Source of the DNA: CAVXFS01 sp963761115
Lineage (GTDB): Bacteria > Pseudomonadota > Gammaproteobacteria > Burkholderiales > Gallionellaceae
NCBI GenBank assembly: GCA_963761115.1
Contig: CAVXFS010000004.1
Coordinates: 558,001 to 622,000, forward strand
Direction of reading: 5' to 3'
DNA: 64,000 nt
Shown: one piece after another, positions 55,058-64,000 of the stretch
How positions within the stretch are numbered: the first letter of the stretch is position 1
Layout: every line of letters starts with the position of its first letter
Translations under genes and position numbers: made by a program
The notes under the pieces: model-generated
What the model was told of the DNA's origin: nothing
The model's input: the letters and a program-made list of their open reading frames with translations, nothing else
The model's database searches: none

Positions 55058-56020
55058 TCAGTCATCGCCGGCCTGATGGCATTGGTGGATCTCTATCGTG
55101 GCATGAACGATCTCTTCATGTTGCGCGAGCATGCCTCTGATTTGCTCCGGCGTCAGCGACCGGTCATGGGTGACAACGCTTAGCGCACAGGCGTACGCAT
55201 TCTTGCCGACACGCCACACATGGATATCGGCGATGCGGTTGCCTCCCTGATCCAGTTCCGTATCGACCACGTCGTGTATCTCTGCCACCACGGGATGATC
55301 CATTTCCCGGTCCAGCAAAACCTTCCCGGTATCGATCAGCAGCGTCCTGGCCCAGGCTGCAACAAGCCCCGCGCCTATGATCCCCATGACCGGGTCCAGC
55401 CATGACCAGCTATAAAGCAGGCCGCCCGCCAGCGCGACGATGGCAAGCACCGAGGTGGCGGCATCGGCGACAACGTGAACATAGGCAGACTTGAGGTTCA
55501 GATCATGATGGTGATGCCCATGATCATCATCATGGTGATGCTCGTGGCCTGCGTGATCATGATGATGGACCTTGCCCAATATCATGGCGCAGACGATGTT
55601 GACGACCAGTCCGATGGCCGCAACGACCATTGCTTCCTCATAATGAATGGGTTGGGGTGAGAATAACCGCTCGACCGAGCTGAATACCATCATCGCCGCG
55701 ACACCGAGCAGAAAAATGGCGCTGGTATATCCACCCAGTACCTCGATCTTCCAGGTGCCGAATGCAAAGCGCGGGTCGCCGGCATAGCGGCGGGCGGCAG
55801 CATAGGCGAAGGAACTCAGGCCGATGGCCACGGCATGCGAACTCATGTGCCAGCCATCGGCCAGCAGTGCCATGGAGTTGAACCACACCCCGGCCGTGAT
55901 CTCGATCACCATCATGACTGCGGTAATCCACATCACCACCAGCGTGCTTTTTTCGGCGGCGCGATTCCCTTGGTTGAACTGGTGCTCATGTGTCCATGAG
56001 GACAGATCATGTGTGTGCAT
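55058..56020 (-). CDS. dmeF: cation diffusion facilitator DmeF-like (Co/Ni efflux)
   Basis: 320 residues. It begins MHTHDLSSWTHEHQF, typical of DmeF, with six membrane helices, the metal sites ALLADGWHM and HVVADAATS, a His-rich cytoplasmic loop (HHHDHAGHEHHHDDDHGHHHH) and a C-terminal dimerisation domain. It exports divalent metal in exchange for protons. It converges with glnB. No dmeR-type regulator gene is beside it. Confidence 0.87.
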   Translation of the reverse strand: MHTHDLSSWTHEHQFNQGNRAAEKSTLVVMWITAVMMVIEITAGVWFNSMALLADGWHMSSHAVAIGLSSFAYAAARRYAGDPRFAFGTWKIEVLGGYTSAIFLLGVAAMMVFSSVERLFSPQPIHYEEAMVVAAIGLVVNIVCAMILGKVHHHDHAGHEHHHDDDHGHHHHDLNLKSAYVHVVADAATSVLAIVALAGGLLYSWSWLDPVMGIIGAGLVAAWARTLLIDTGKVLLDREMDHPVVAEIHDVVDTELDQGGNRIADIHVWRVGKNAYACALSVVTHDRSLTPEQIRGMLAQHEEIVHATIEIHQCHQAGDD

Positions 56021-56052
56021 CGTATGCTCCTGCCTTGATCCGTATCAATGAT

Positions 56053-56535
56053 TCATTCTTTGCCGAGCCTGCGGGCGCCATCATAATGACTGTGCCAGTA
56101 GCCAGCCTGCATGTTGACCACTTCCACCGCCTTGCCGGTTTTCGGTGCATGCACGAAGCGGTTATCGCCCAGGTAGATCCCCACATGCGAGTGGGCCTCG
56201 TCCTGGGTGTTGAAAAATACCAGGTCTCCAGGGCGCAACTCTTCCCGGTCTACGGGGGTTCCCAGTCGACTCATTTCGGCGCTGGTGCGGGGCAACTTCC
56301 AGCCCAGCGAATTACGGAACACATATTGCACGAAGCCGCTGCAATCGAAACCTTGCGTGGCCGTGGTGCCGCCATACAAATAGGGCGTATCCGCAAGGCT
56401 CATGGCATAGAAGGCCAACTCGTTCATGGCATTTTCACTGGCTGCCGGAAACGAGGGAGGCGGGCTGGTGCTGGCGCACGCGCTGCACAACAGCAACAGC
56501 GTGACCGACATCCATTTTCCCCAGGAATACTTCAT
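56053..56535 (-). CDS. NlpC/P60 family cell-wall peptidase lipoprotein
   Basis: 160 residues from ATG 56535 (ATG 56565 adds ten). The lipobox is CSAC with Cys20. The catalytic triad is visible as Cys65 (GFDCSGFVQYVF), His117 (HSHVGIYLG) and His129 (RFVHAPK). It cleaves peptide stems in peptidoglycan, probably from the outer-membrane inner face. It lies upstream of dmeF on the same strand, without evident functional link. Confidence 0.9.
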   Translation of the reverse strand: MKYSWGKWMSVTLLLLCSACASTSPPPSFPAASENAMNELAFYAMSLADTPYLYGGTTATQGFDCSGFVQYVFRNSLGWKLPRTSAEMSRLGTPVDREELRPGDLVFFNTQDEAHSHVGIYLGDNRFVHAPKTGKAVEVVNMQAGYWHSHYDGARRLGKE

Positions 56536-56873
56536 GCTGCACCAAGCGGGGGCAGTGTTATCCATCGAGCGGTACATTCAGGGTCTCGGGCAGGAATCGT
56601 TTCTGTCATGAATTGTGGCTGGCTGGAAGAGGCGCTATTGTGCCATAGCTTCCTGCGCCGATTGAGCGAGTAAAAGCTGCCTGCATCATTCGGTAGCTGT
56701 CCGGATAGTCATGGCATCTATTGCATCAAGGTCAGCTGTTGATGCATGGAACCATTCTTGCAGGTGCGTATCTGTACACAGGGGGGATGCCGAAAACTGG
56801 CATACTCCTTGCGACAAAAAAATATCGACGCAGGTATATCGGCATGGTGATATTCAATCCAGGGAGACTTGAA

Positions 56874-57122
56874 ATGCAACCCTTTGATAAACGCATGGCA
56901 TTCGATGTAATCGAAGATGCACTCAACGATGTGGGCACACCGCAAGGTCGTGGGGTTGTCGCCGGACTTTGTGGCGCATTTCACATGTGTGGTCTATTAA
57001 ATGCTGAAGAATGGGCGGCATTCATGCAGCGCATCCCGCAGGAGTCCCGCAAGGTTGGCGCAGGCAGGATCCGTGCGCAAAAAGTCTCGGGAGCCAGGGT
57101 GCGGGGCCGGTATTTGAATTGA
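56874..57122 (+). CDS. hypothetical small protein, 82 residues
   Basis: Starts MQPFDKRMAFDVIEDALNDVG from an ATG with GGGAGA upstream; longer in-frame starts (from 56721) lack support. It is soluble and helical, with two cysteines in AGLCGAFHMCGLL and a basic tail (RAQKVSGARVRGRYLN). I do not recognise a family. It lies 154 bases upstream of the ATP-grasp gene in the same direction and might belong to that cluster, but nothing proves it. Confidence 0.55.
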   Translation: MQPFDKRMAFDVIEDALNDVGTPQGRGVVAGLCGAFHMCGLLNAEEWAAFMQRIPQESRKVGAGRIRAQKVSGARVRGRYLN

Positions 57123-57276
57123 AATTTTCCGGGAGTTGCTGCCTCATTTTGGAGCGAACTTTTCATGCCTTGCCCCGCCAGGGTGCAAGTGAGTATTTTA
57201 TTTATAGGGGCTTTTATTAACAGGATGAATTAACACGCTATCTTGTCATGGCATGGCCTTTGCTGAAGTAAGGTTC

Positions 57277-58704
57277 ATGACGACCAACATCAGCACAGCC
57301 TATGACGAGATGCGGGACAACGGGGGAGATGTCCGGGGGGTATACGAGAACTTCTCCGCCTGGCTGCAAAACACCAGTCATGCCCATCTGACGCAAAAAA
57401 CCCGTGAAGCCGAATTGCTGTTCAGGCGGGTTGGCATCACCTTCAATGTCTACGGCGAGGAAGCGGGCGCCGAGCGCCTGATCCCGTTCGACGTCATTCC
57501 GCGCATCCTGTCCGCAGCGGAATGGCAACTCCTTTCGGCTGGCGCCATCCAGCGGGTGAAGGCACTCAACGCTTTTCTGAACGATCTCTACCACGAACAG
57601 GAGATCATCAAGGCCGGCATCATCCCGCAAGGCATCCTTACCAACGAGATGTACCGCCCGGAAATGCAGGGCGTGGATGTGCCGGACGGTATCTATGCCC
57701 ACATCGCGGGCGTCGACATCGTGCGCACCGGCGAGAACCAGTTCTATGTGCTGGAAGACAATCTGCGCACGCCGTCCGGCGTCTCCTACATGCTGGAAGA
57801 CCGCAAGATGATGATGCGGCTGTTTCCGGAACTGTTCCGCCGCTATTCCGTCGCGCCGGTCGAGCACTATCCGCAGATGCTGTTGAACAACCTGCGCACC
57901 GTGGCCCAGCCCGGCGTGCAGCATCCGACCGTGGTGCTGCTCACGCCGGGTGCATACAACAGCGCCTATTTCGAGCACGCGTTCCTGGCCCAGCAGATGG
58001 GCGTCGAACTGGTCGAGGGCCAGGATTTGTTCGTCAGGGGCAACGCGGTATACATGCGCACCACCGAAGGCCCGCAGCGCGTGGATGTCATCTACCGCCG
58101 CCTCGACGACGATTTTCTCGATCCACTGGCATTCCGCAAGGATTCCATGCTGGGCGTACCGGGGCTGGTATCGGTATATCGAAACGGCGGCGTGACCCTG
58201 GCGAATGCGATCGGCACCGGCGTGGCGGACGACAAGGCGACCTACACCTTCGTGCCGGAAATGGTGCGGTTCTACCTGGGAGAGGAACCGATACTGTCCA
58301 ATGTCCCCACCTTCAAGGGCTCCAGCAAGGAGGATTGCAAGTACATCCTTGCCAATCTGGAGCAACTGGTGGTCAAGGAAGTGCACGGCTCGGGCGGCTA
58401 CGGCATGCTGGTGGGGCCGGCTGCCGCCACGGCGCAGATCGAGGAATTCCGCGCGCGCATCCTCGCCAATCCCGACCATTACATCGCCCAGCCCACGCTG
58501 GCCCTGTCCACCTGCCCGACGCTGGTGGAGCAGGGCGTCGCCCCGCGCCATGTCGACCTGCGCCCGTTCGTGCTGTCGGGCAAGACAGTCACCATGGTTC
58601 CCGGCGCGCTGTGCCGGGTGGCGATGCGCGAAGGCTCGCTGGTGGTCAATTCCTCGCAGGGCGGCGGCACCAAGGATACCTGGGTGTTGAACGATGCTGA
58701 GTAG
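57277..58704 (+). CDS. circularly permuted ATP-grasp type 2 protein (DUF404/DUF407)
   Basis: 475 residues. The sequence SAAEWQLLSAGAIQRVKALNAFLNDLYHEQ and FYVLEDNLRTPSGVSYMLEDR marks the circularly permuted ATP-grasp family; LVVKEVHGSGGYGMLVG is the nucleotide-binding segment. Such enzymes are thought to form amide or peptide bonds with ATP. ATG at 57277 (AAGG upstream) is preferred over 57253. The alpha-E gene starts inside its last codons, so the two are translationally coupled. Confidence 0.9.
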   Translation: MTTNISTAYDEMRDNGGDVRGVYENFSAWLQNTSHAHLTQKTREAELLFRRVGITFNVYGEEAGAERLIPFDVIPRILSAAEWQLLSAGAIQRVKALNAFLNDLYHEQEIIKAGIIPQGILTNEMYRPEMQGVDVPDGIYAHIAGVDIVRTGENQFYVLEDNLRTPSGVSYMLEDRKMMMRLFPELFRRYSVAPVEHYPQMLLNNLRTVAQPGVQHPTVVLLTPGAYNSAYFEHAFLAQQMGVELVEGQDLFVRGNAVYMRTTEGPQRVDVIYRRLDDDFLDPLAFRKDSMLGVPGLVSVYRNGGVTLANAIGTGVADDKATYTFVPEMVRFYLGEEPILSNVPTFKGSSKEDCKYILANLEQLVVKEVHGSGGYGMLVGPAAATAQIEEFRARILANPDHYIAQPTLALSTCPTLVEQGVAPRHVDLRPFVLSGKTVTMVPGALCRVAMREGSLVVNSSQGGGTKDTWVLNDAE

Positions 58705-59650
58705 GACAGCCGATCATCTGTACTGGATGGCGCGCTACATCGAGCGGGCCGAGAACATCGCGCGCGTATTGAATGTCACCAACCACATGTCGCTGGTGCC
58801 CAGTGCGTCGCACAACGAGGCGGAGCAGTGGCGCCCGGCCGTGCTGATCGCCGACACCACCACGGCGTTCGAGGAATATTACGGCGCCTACACTGCCGCC
58901 AATGTCATCCGTTTCCTCGCGCTGGACGAGCGCAATCCGTCGAGCATCGTCAGCGGACTCAACCGTGCGCGCGAAAATGCCCGTGCGGTGCGCGCGGCGA
59001 TGTCCACCGAGATGTGGGAAAACATCAATGCATTGTGGATCGAGTTCCATGCCATCGCCAGCGAAAGCATGGTGCTGGAAAATCCGGACGAATTTTGCGA
59101 CTGGGTAAAGTCCCGCTCGCACCTGTTTCGCGGCGTGACCTACGGCACCATGCTGCGCGACGATGCTTACCATTTCGTGCGCCTCGGCACCTTCATGGAG
59201 CGCGCCGACAATACCGCGCGGCTGCTGGACGTGAAATACCACCTGCTGCTGCCGTCTGCGGCGGAAGTGGGCGGCGCGATGGATTACTACGAATGGAGCG
59301 CGATACTGAGTTCGGTCAGCGCGCTGGTGGCCTACCAGAAAGTGTTCAGCGACACGATAGAATCCTGGCGCGTGGCGGAACTGCTGGTGCTGCGCCACGA
59401 CATGCCGCGTTCGCTGCATGCCTGTTTCAACGAAGTCACGCCGATACTCGAACACCTGTGCGCAACCCGCGGCTGGGAGTGCCTGCGGCTCGCCGGCGAA
59501 CTGCATGCGCGCCTGCACTACGGGCGCATGGAGGATATCTTCCAGCAGGGCCTGCACGAATTCCTGCAGGAATTCATCGAATCCACCTACGCGCTGGGCA
59601 GCGAGATCCAGCGTGCCTTCCTCAACCCACCTTCGAGCACGCCATCATGA
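58694..59650 (+). CDS. alpha-E domain protein (DUF403)
   Basis: 318 residues, entirely helical. MLSRTADHLYWMARYIERAEN is the invariant N-terminus of the alpha-E family, always found near circularly permuted ATP-grasp and transglutaminase-like genes. The biochemical role is unknown. It overlaps the ATP-grasp gene by 11 bases and the next gene by 4, so all three form one operon. Confidence 0.92.
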   Translation: MLSRTADHLYWMARYIERAENIARVLNVTNHMSLVPSASHNEAEQWRPAVLIADTTTAFEEYYGAYTAANVIRFLALDERNPSSIVSGLNRARENARAVRAAMSTEMWENINALWIEFHAIASESMVLENPDEFCDWVKSRSHLFRGVTYGTMLRDDAYHFVRLGTFMERADNTARLLDVKYHLLLPSAAEVGGAMDYYEWSAILSSVSALVAYQKVFSDTIESWRVAELLVLRHDMPRSLHACFNEVTPILEHLCATRGWECLRLAGELHARLHYGRMEDIFQQGLHEFLQEFIESTYALGSEIQRAFLNPPSSTPS

Positions 59651-60444
59651 GACTCAATATCGAACACCACATCCATTACGTCTATCCTGATGCAGTCGAC
59701 TACACCATCCAGCAACTGCACCTGACGCCGCAGGATGGCTTCGGCCAGCGGGTCAAGCGCTGGGAGATCCGTGTCAATGGCAGAATGGAGCCCTATGCCG
59801 ATACCTATGGCAACCTGACGCATACGCTGGTCGTCGACATTCCTCATACCGCCATCGATATCACGGCTTGCGGCGAGGTGGAAACGGAACTGGAGATACT
59901 GTCGCCGCCTGACCTGTTGCCGTTGCCGGTGTACCTGCGTGCAACCGCATTCACGACCCCGGATGCAGAACTGGATCGGTTTTCCCGCCAGTTTGGCAAG
60001 CCGGGCGCCGGGCTGGACAGCAACGCGATGCAGGCGTTGATGCGCGCGGTTCGCCAGCATGTCATTGACGGAGATTCCTGCGTCGACAAGGAGGCCACTG
60101 CCGCCGAGGCTTTTGCCGCAGGGACCGGCTGCAGCCGCGACCGCACCCATGTATTCATCGCCTGCTGCCGCTACCTCGGCGTACCGGCGCGTTACGTCAG
60201 CGGCTACGTGTTCAGCGCCAGCCGCGGGATGCTCGATAACCATGCCTGGGCCGATGTCTGGCTGGATGGCGCCTGGCTGAGCTATGACATCGACAGGGGG
60301 CAGTCCGCCAACGGTATCCATGTCCGGCTGGCGGTCGGTCTGGATGGACGCGATGCCAGTCCGGTTTGCGCGGTACAATGCCAGAGCAGCACGGCGAGTT
60401 CGTTCGGGGTGCTGTCGCACAACATGGAACAACACCAGCAATGA
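59647..60444 (+). CDS. transglutaminase-like cysteine protease-fold protein
   Basis: 265 residues. An N-terminal beta domain precedes a transglutaminase core with catalytic Cys162 (GCSRDRTHVF), His199 (DNHAWADVW) and Asp214 (SYDIDRG). Members cleave or join peptide amides. The ATG overlaps the alpha-E stop (ATGA). It is the small member of two transglutaminase-like proteins in this cluster. Confidence 0.9.
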   Translation: MRLNIEHHIHYVYPDAVDYTIQQLHLTPQDGFGQRVKRWEIRVNGRMEPYADTYGNLTHTLVVDIPHTAIDITACGEVETELEILSPPDLLPLPVYLRATAFTTPDAELDRFSRQFGKPGAGLDSNAMQALMRAVRQHVIDGDSCVDKEATAAEAFAAGTGCSRDRTHVFIACCRYLGVPARYVSGYVFSASRGMLDNHAWADVWLDGAWLSYDIDRGQSANGIHVRLAVGLDGRDASPVCAVQCQSSTASSFGVLSHNMEQHQQ

Positions 60445-60460
60445 TCATTTCGAGTACGCC

Positions 60461-61693
60461 ATGAATTCACTGATCCATCCCAAGCACGGCGACAAGGCCA
60501 ACTCGCCCTGGTTCGAAGAGTTCCTGGTCAAACTGCTGGAAGACCGCGACCGCATCGGCCTGACCGACATGATCCGCCAGATGGATGCGATGATGATCAC
60601 CGTCGAGCCCGGTTGCTCGGTCGCCTATGTCAGCGAACTGGCATTGATGACCCCCTATCATTACCTGGTCACGCTGGAATCGGAGACGCACTGGACGCAT
60701 ATCCTGCGCATCGGCATGGAATCGCCTGACCTGCTGATACGCGAAGTGCGCGATCCCGATGTGCGCGGCATCTTCCGCAGCCTCAACGAGGTCTACCCGA
60801 TCGGCGCGCACAAGCCCAACTCGCGCTACATGGGCGAGATATTCCGCGTCGAGAACCTGCATGAAGTGGTCGAGCTGCAAAAGGGGCGCGCGGTGCGTTT
60901 TTTCAACCAGGATCAGGTCCGCAAGCTGGAATTGCCGGGCAACATGGCGATCGTCAAGCCGTCGCCCTATACCCACAATATTCTCGGTTACTGGGAGCGC
61001 CCGGCCGCAGATATCCGCGTTTACGCGCTGGGCAACAGCGTCATCCGTGACGACGTCAATCGCGGCTATCTGGAGGCGAAGGAGACCCAGGCCCGGCTCG
61101 GACTGGACAAGCTGATCCTGCCGATCGACCACCTCGCCACGCGCGTATACAGCCAGAATCGCGAAGTGGCGATCCTGCAGTACCTGACCCTGTCCAGTTA
61201 CTACTACTGGGGTTCCTACGATATCGCCGACCAGAATTCTTCCACCAATGTCACCAAGAGTATCCATTACGGCGCAGAAAGCATCAGCCCGGCCAAGGTG
61301 TTTACCGCCGCCAACCACCCGCATTTCGTCAATCACCTGGTTGGCCTGCCGTCGCCCACCGAAGACTTCGTGCGCAACTACGGGCCGCGCCTGCACCACA
61401 TCGCGCTGGCGGTTGCGGACGGCGACAGGAATGGCCTGGCCAACATCGACTATGTGGTCGAATCGATCAAGTCCAAGGGCAAGGACTTCCTGCTCGACGT
61501 GATCGGCTCGCGCGAGGAAGGGCTGAAGCAGATATTTTCCAGCGCCTCGGAACACTCTTCGCTGATCATCGAATATGTTCAACGTTTCGGGGATTTCGAT
61601 GGTTTCTTCACTAAACAGAACGTGGCGGATTTGACCCACGCTGCCGGGGTGGAGGAGAATCTGCGTTTGTTACAAGCAGAAAGCTCCTCCTGA
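60461..61693 (+). CDS. VOC-superfamily protein resembling 4-hydroxyphenylpyruvate dioxygenase
   Basis: 410 residues. The C-terminal half has the HPPD-type facial triad in the right order and spacing: His224 (LPIDHLATRVYS), His312 or His313 (RLHHIALAV) and Glu371 (LIIEYVQRF), followed by GFFTKQNVADL. The N-terminal half is less like HPPD. HPPD-like enzymes use iron and oxygen on aromatic keto acids; the substrate here is unknown. It starts 16 bases after one transglutaminase gene and ends 1 base before the other, firmly inside the operon. Confidence 0.75.
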   Translation: MNSLIHPKHGDKANSPWFEEFLVKLLEDRDRIGLTDMIRQMDAMMITVEPGCSVAYVSELALMTPYHYLVTLESETHWTHILRIGMESPDLLIREVRDPDVRGIFRSLNEVYPIGAHKPNSRYMGEIFRVENLHEVVELQKGRAVRFFNQDQVRKLELPGNMAIVKPSPYTHNILGYWERPAADIRVYALGNSVIRDDVNRGYLEAKETQARLGLDKLILPIDHLATRVYSQNREVAILQYLTLSSYYYWGSYDIADQNSSTNVTKSIHYGAESISPAKVFTAANHPHFVNHLVGLPSPTEDFVRNYGPRLHHIALAVADGDRNGLANIDYVVESIKSKGKDFLLDVIGSREEGLKQIFSSASEHSSLIIEYVQRFGDFDGFFTKQNVADLTHAAGVEENLRLLQAESSS

Positions 61694-61694
61694 A

Positions 61695-64000
61695 ATGACC
61701 ATCCGCGTCGCGATCAGCCACAAGACCGCCTACCACTATGACCATCCCGTACAACTGACGCCCCATATCTTCAGGCTGCGCCCGGCCGTGCACTCGCGCA
61801 CGCCGGTCAGCGCCTATTCGCTCCGCATCATCCCGGAGAAGCATTTCATCAACTGGCAGCAGGACCCGTTCGGCAACATCCTTGCGCGCGTCGTGTTCCC
61901 GGAGAAATCCAGCGAGCTGTCGGTAGAGGTCGACCTGATCGCCGAGATGACGGTGTACAACCCGTTCGATTTCTTCGTCGAGGATTATGCCGAGAACTAT
62001 CCGCTCAGGTATCCGCAACAGTTGCTCAAGGAACTCGGCCCCTATCTGGAGATCGGCGAGCGTGGTGCGCTGCTGCAGCAGTTCCTCGACGAGACCGACC
62101 GCGCGCAGCAGGGTATCGTCGATTTCCTGGTGACCATCAACCAGCGTGTGCATCGCGCAGTCAATTATTCCGTGCGCATGGAACCCGGCGTGCAGACCTG
62201 CGAACATACGCTGGAACACAAGATCGGCTCGTGCCGCGACTCCGGCTGGTTGCTGGTGCAGATATTGCGCCACCTGGGGCTGGCCGCACGCTTCGTGTCG
62301 GGCTACCTGGTGCAACTGGTGGCCGACGTCAAATCGCTGGACGGGCCCTCCGGCACCGACAAGGATTTCACCGACCTGCATGCCTGGACTGAAGTGTTCA
62401 TTCCCGGTGCAGGCTGGATCGGACTCGACCCGACCTCGGGACTGTTCGCCGGGGAAGGGCACATACCGCTGGCCTGCACCGCCGATTACGTCAGCGCCGC
62501 GCCGGTCAGCGGCGGTTTTGCCGGCGAGGCCAACACCACCTTCACCTTCAGCAACAGCGTCACGCGCATCCACGAAGATCCGCGCGTCACCAGGCCCTAT
62601 ACCGGACGAGCAGTGGGCTGCCATCAACGCGCTCGGCGACAAGGTCGACGAGGATCTGCAGCAAGGCGATGTGCGCCTGACCATGGGCGGCGAGCCGACC
62701 TTCGTTTCCATCGACGACATGGATGCGCCGGAATGGAACACCGATGCTGACGGCAAGCACAAGCGCAAACTCGCCGGGGAACTGATGCGGCGATTGCTCG
62801 ACAGTTTTGCGCCCGGCGGCCTGTTGTATCTGGGCCAGGGAAAATGGTATCCGGGCGAGCCGTTGCCGCGCTGGCAACTCGCCGCATTCTGGCGCAAGGA
62901 CGGCAAGCCGGTGTGGAAGGATCCTGCACTGCAGGCTGACGAGGGCAAGGATTACGGCTTCAAGCTGGAGCACGCCGAACGCTTCATCCGCGAGTTGTCG
63001 AAACGCCTGGGGCTGAAAGGCCAGCATATCCTGCCGGGCTACGAAGACCCGCTCTATTATTTATTGCAGGAAGGCTTGCTGCCGAACAATCTCGATCCGC
63101 TCAAGACCGACCTGAAAGACGAGCTCGAGCGCCAGCGACTGTGCAAGGTGTTGAGCGAAGACCTGGGTACGCCGGTGGGCTACGTGCTGCCGCTGCACTG
63201 GAGTCATAAGCTCGATACCTGGAGCAGCAGCGAATGGGAATTCCGCCGCGGCGAGATGTTCCTGGTGCCCGGCGACTCGGCGATGGGCCTGCGCCTGCCG
63301 CTGAACAGCCTGCCCTGGGTGCCTTACGAAGATCGCGACCAGGAACACGAGCGCAGCCTGTTCGAGGCAGTGGAGCCGCTCGGCGACATCGATTCCGAGG
63401 TCAGTCGCAGATACAGCAAGACCGGCAAGAAAGCGGTACACCCGACCGAAATGGAAATTGCCGATGTCGATGCTGATGATGAAGACACGCCGACCAAGCC
63501 AAAATACACGCCGCATACCGCACTCACCGTCGAAAGCCGCGGCGGTCGCCTGCACGTGTTCCTGCCGCCGACCCACGCGCTCGAACATTATCTCGACCTG
63601 ATCGCGTCGATCGAGGCGACCGCCGGCGAATTGAATCTGCCGGTGATCATCGAAGGCTACCAGCCGCCGCACGACCTGCGCCTGAGCCGATTGCCGGTCA
63701 CCCCCGATCCCGGCGTGATCGAGGTCAACATCCACCCCGCATCGAGTTGGCAGGAACTGGTGGGTAATACCACCACGCTGTATGAGCTGGCGCGATTGTC
63801 ACGGCTGGGCACGGAAAAATTCATGCTCGACGGACGCCACACCGGCACCGGCGGCGGCAATCACGTCACGCTCGGCGGCAGCACGCCGGCCGACAGCCCG
63901 ATCCTGCGCCGTCCCGATCTGCTGCGCAGCCTGGTCACCTACTGGCAGCACCATCCGGCGCTTTCCTACCTGTTCTCCGGCCTGTTCATCGGCCCCACCA
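61695..64000 (+). CDS. large transglutaminase-like/DUF2126 protein, frameshifted, 3' end outside window
   Basis: About 768 residues are visible; full members exceed 1,000. The N-terminal transglutaminase domain has Cys180 (IGSCRDSGWLL), His229 (DLHAWTEVF) and Asp245 (GLDPTSG). The DUF2126 region follows (VRLTMGGEPTFVSIDD, LLYLGQGKWYPGEPLPRW, GTGGGNHVTLGG). One extra G near 62603 shifts the frame between RVTRPYT and DEQWAAINALGDKV. It follows the VOC gene by one base and runs off the end of the window. Confidence 0.88.

Noticed and set aside
57238..58551. 437-codon open frame on the minus strand
   Set aside because: It is antisense to the ATP-grasp gene, whose product is clearly conserved.
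58828..59646. N-terminal extension of the transglutaminase-like gene
   Set aside because: It is an alternative frame of the alpha-E gene. The ATG at 59647 with ATGA overlap gives the family N-terminus.

Overview
The window looks like a Betaproteobacterium, probably of the Nitrosomonadales/Gallionellaceae type. This is an inference from gene content and order: leuC–entericidin–leuD–leuB–asd–fimV–(membrane protein)–truA, surE–pcm–nlpD, a System I cytochrome c maturation operon, and GC-rich coding sequence. No rRNA or tRNA genes, CRISPR arrays, complete insertion sequences or phage genes were seen. Nearly all genes are chromosomal housekeeping genes, with accessory islets between them.

Layout. 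1–8.5 kb: 3' end of a PpiD-like periplasmic foldase, fabI, then ccmABCDEFGHI. 8.5–17.7 kb: a dispersed palindromic repeat, an unknown gene, copper chaperone and copper ATPase, a radical SAM protein, surE-pcm-nlpD (no rpoS follows), a DUF2892 protein with a Crp/Fnr regulator, and lysS. 18–28.2 kb (accessory): an orphan HlyB-type ABC exporter whose 3' end runs into a repeat, a lipoprotein, an mscS–CBS protein–mgtE operon, acylphosphatase, a MgtC/DUF4010 membrane protein, and a two-gene unit with a TauD-like dioxygenase. 28.2–34.4 kb: two envelope proteins, prfB with its programmed frameshift, a DUF934 protein, moaC, moaE and an RhlE-like helicase. 34.6–38.7 kb: grpE–dnaK–dnaJ with two sigma-32-like promoters and heptamer-repeat hairpins in the spacers. 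38.8–49.3 kb: an MFS permease, the leucine operon with a 34-unit heptanucleotide tandem repeat, asd, fimV and truA. 49.3–57.1 kb: comEC, DUF2062, msrA, a phosphotransferase/P-loop fusion, PII, dmeF, an NlpC/P60 lipoprotein and a small unknown gene. 57.2–64 kb: a tightly packed cluster of circularly permuted ATP-grasp, alpha-E, transglutaminase, HPPD-like VOC protein and large transglutaminase/DUF2126 protein, running off the window.

The final cluster is the best candidate for an uncharacterised system. ATP-grasp, alpha-E and transglutaminase-like genes of this kind are known to travel together and have been predicted to make or modify peptides. The HPPD-like metalloprotein embedded in the same co-directional run is unexpected.

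Quality caution. Many genes carry single-base frameshifts although the protein on both sides is well conserved. They are dense between about 4.8 and 10.3 kb (ccmF, ccmG, ccmH, ccmI, copA). Single ones occur in the CBS protein (about 23.54 kb), mgtE (about 22.98 kb), dnaK (about 37.83 kb) and the DUF2126 gene (about 62.6 kb). Since dnaK is also affected, these are most likely sequencing or assembly indels, not gene decay.
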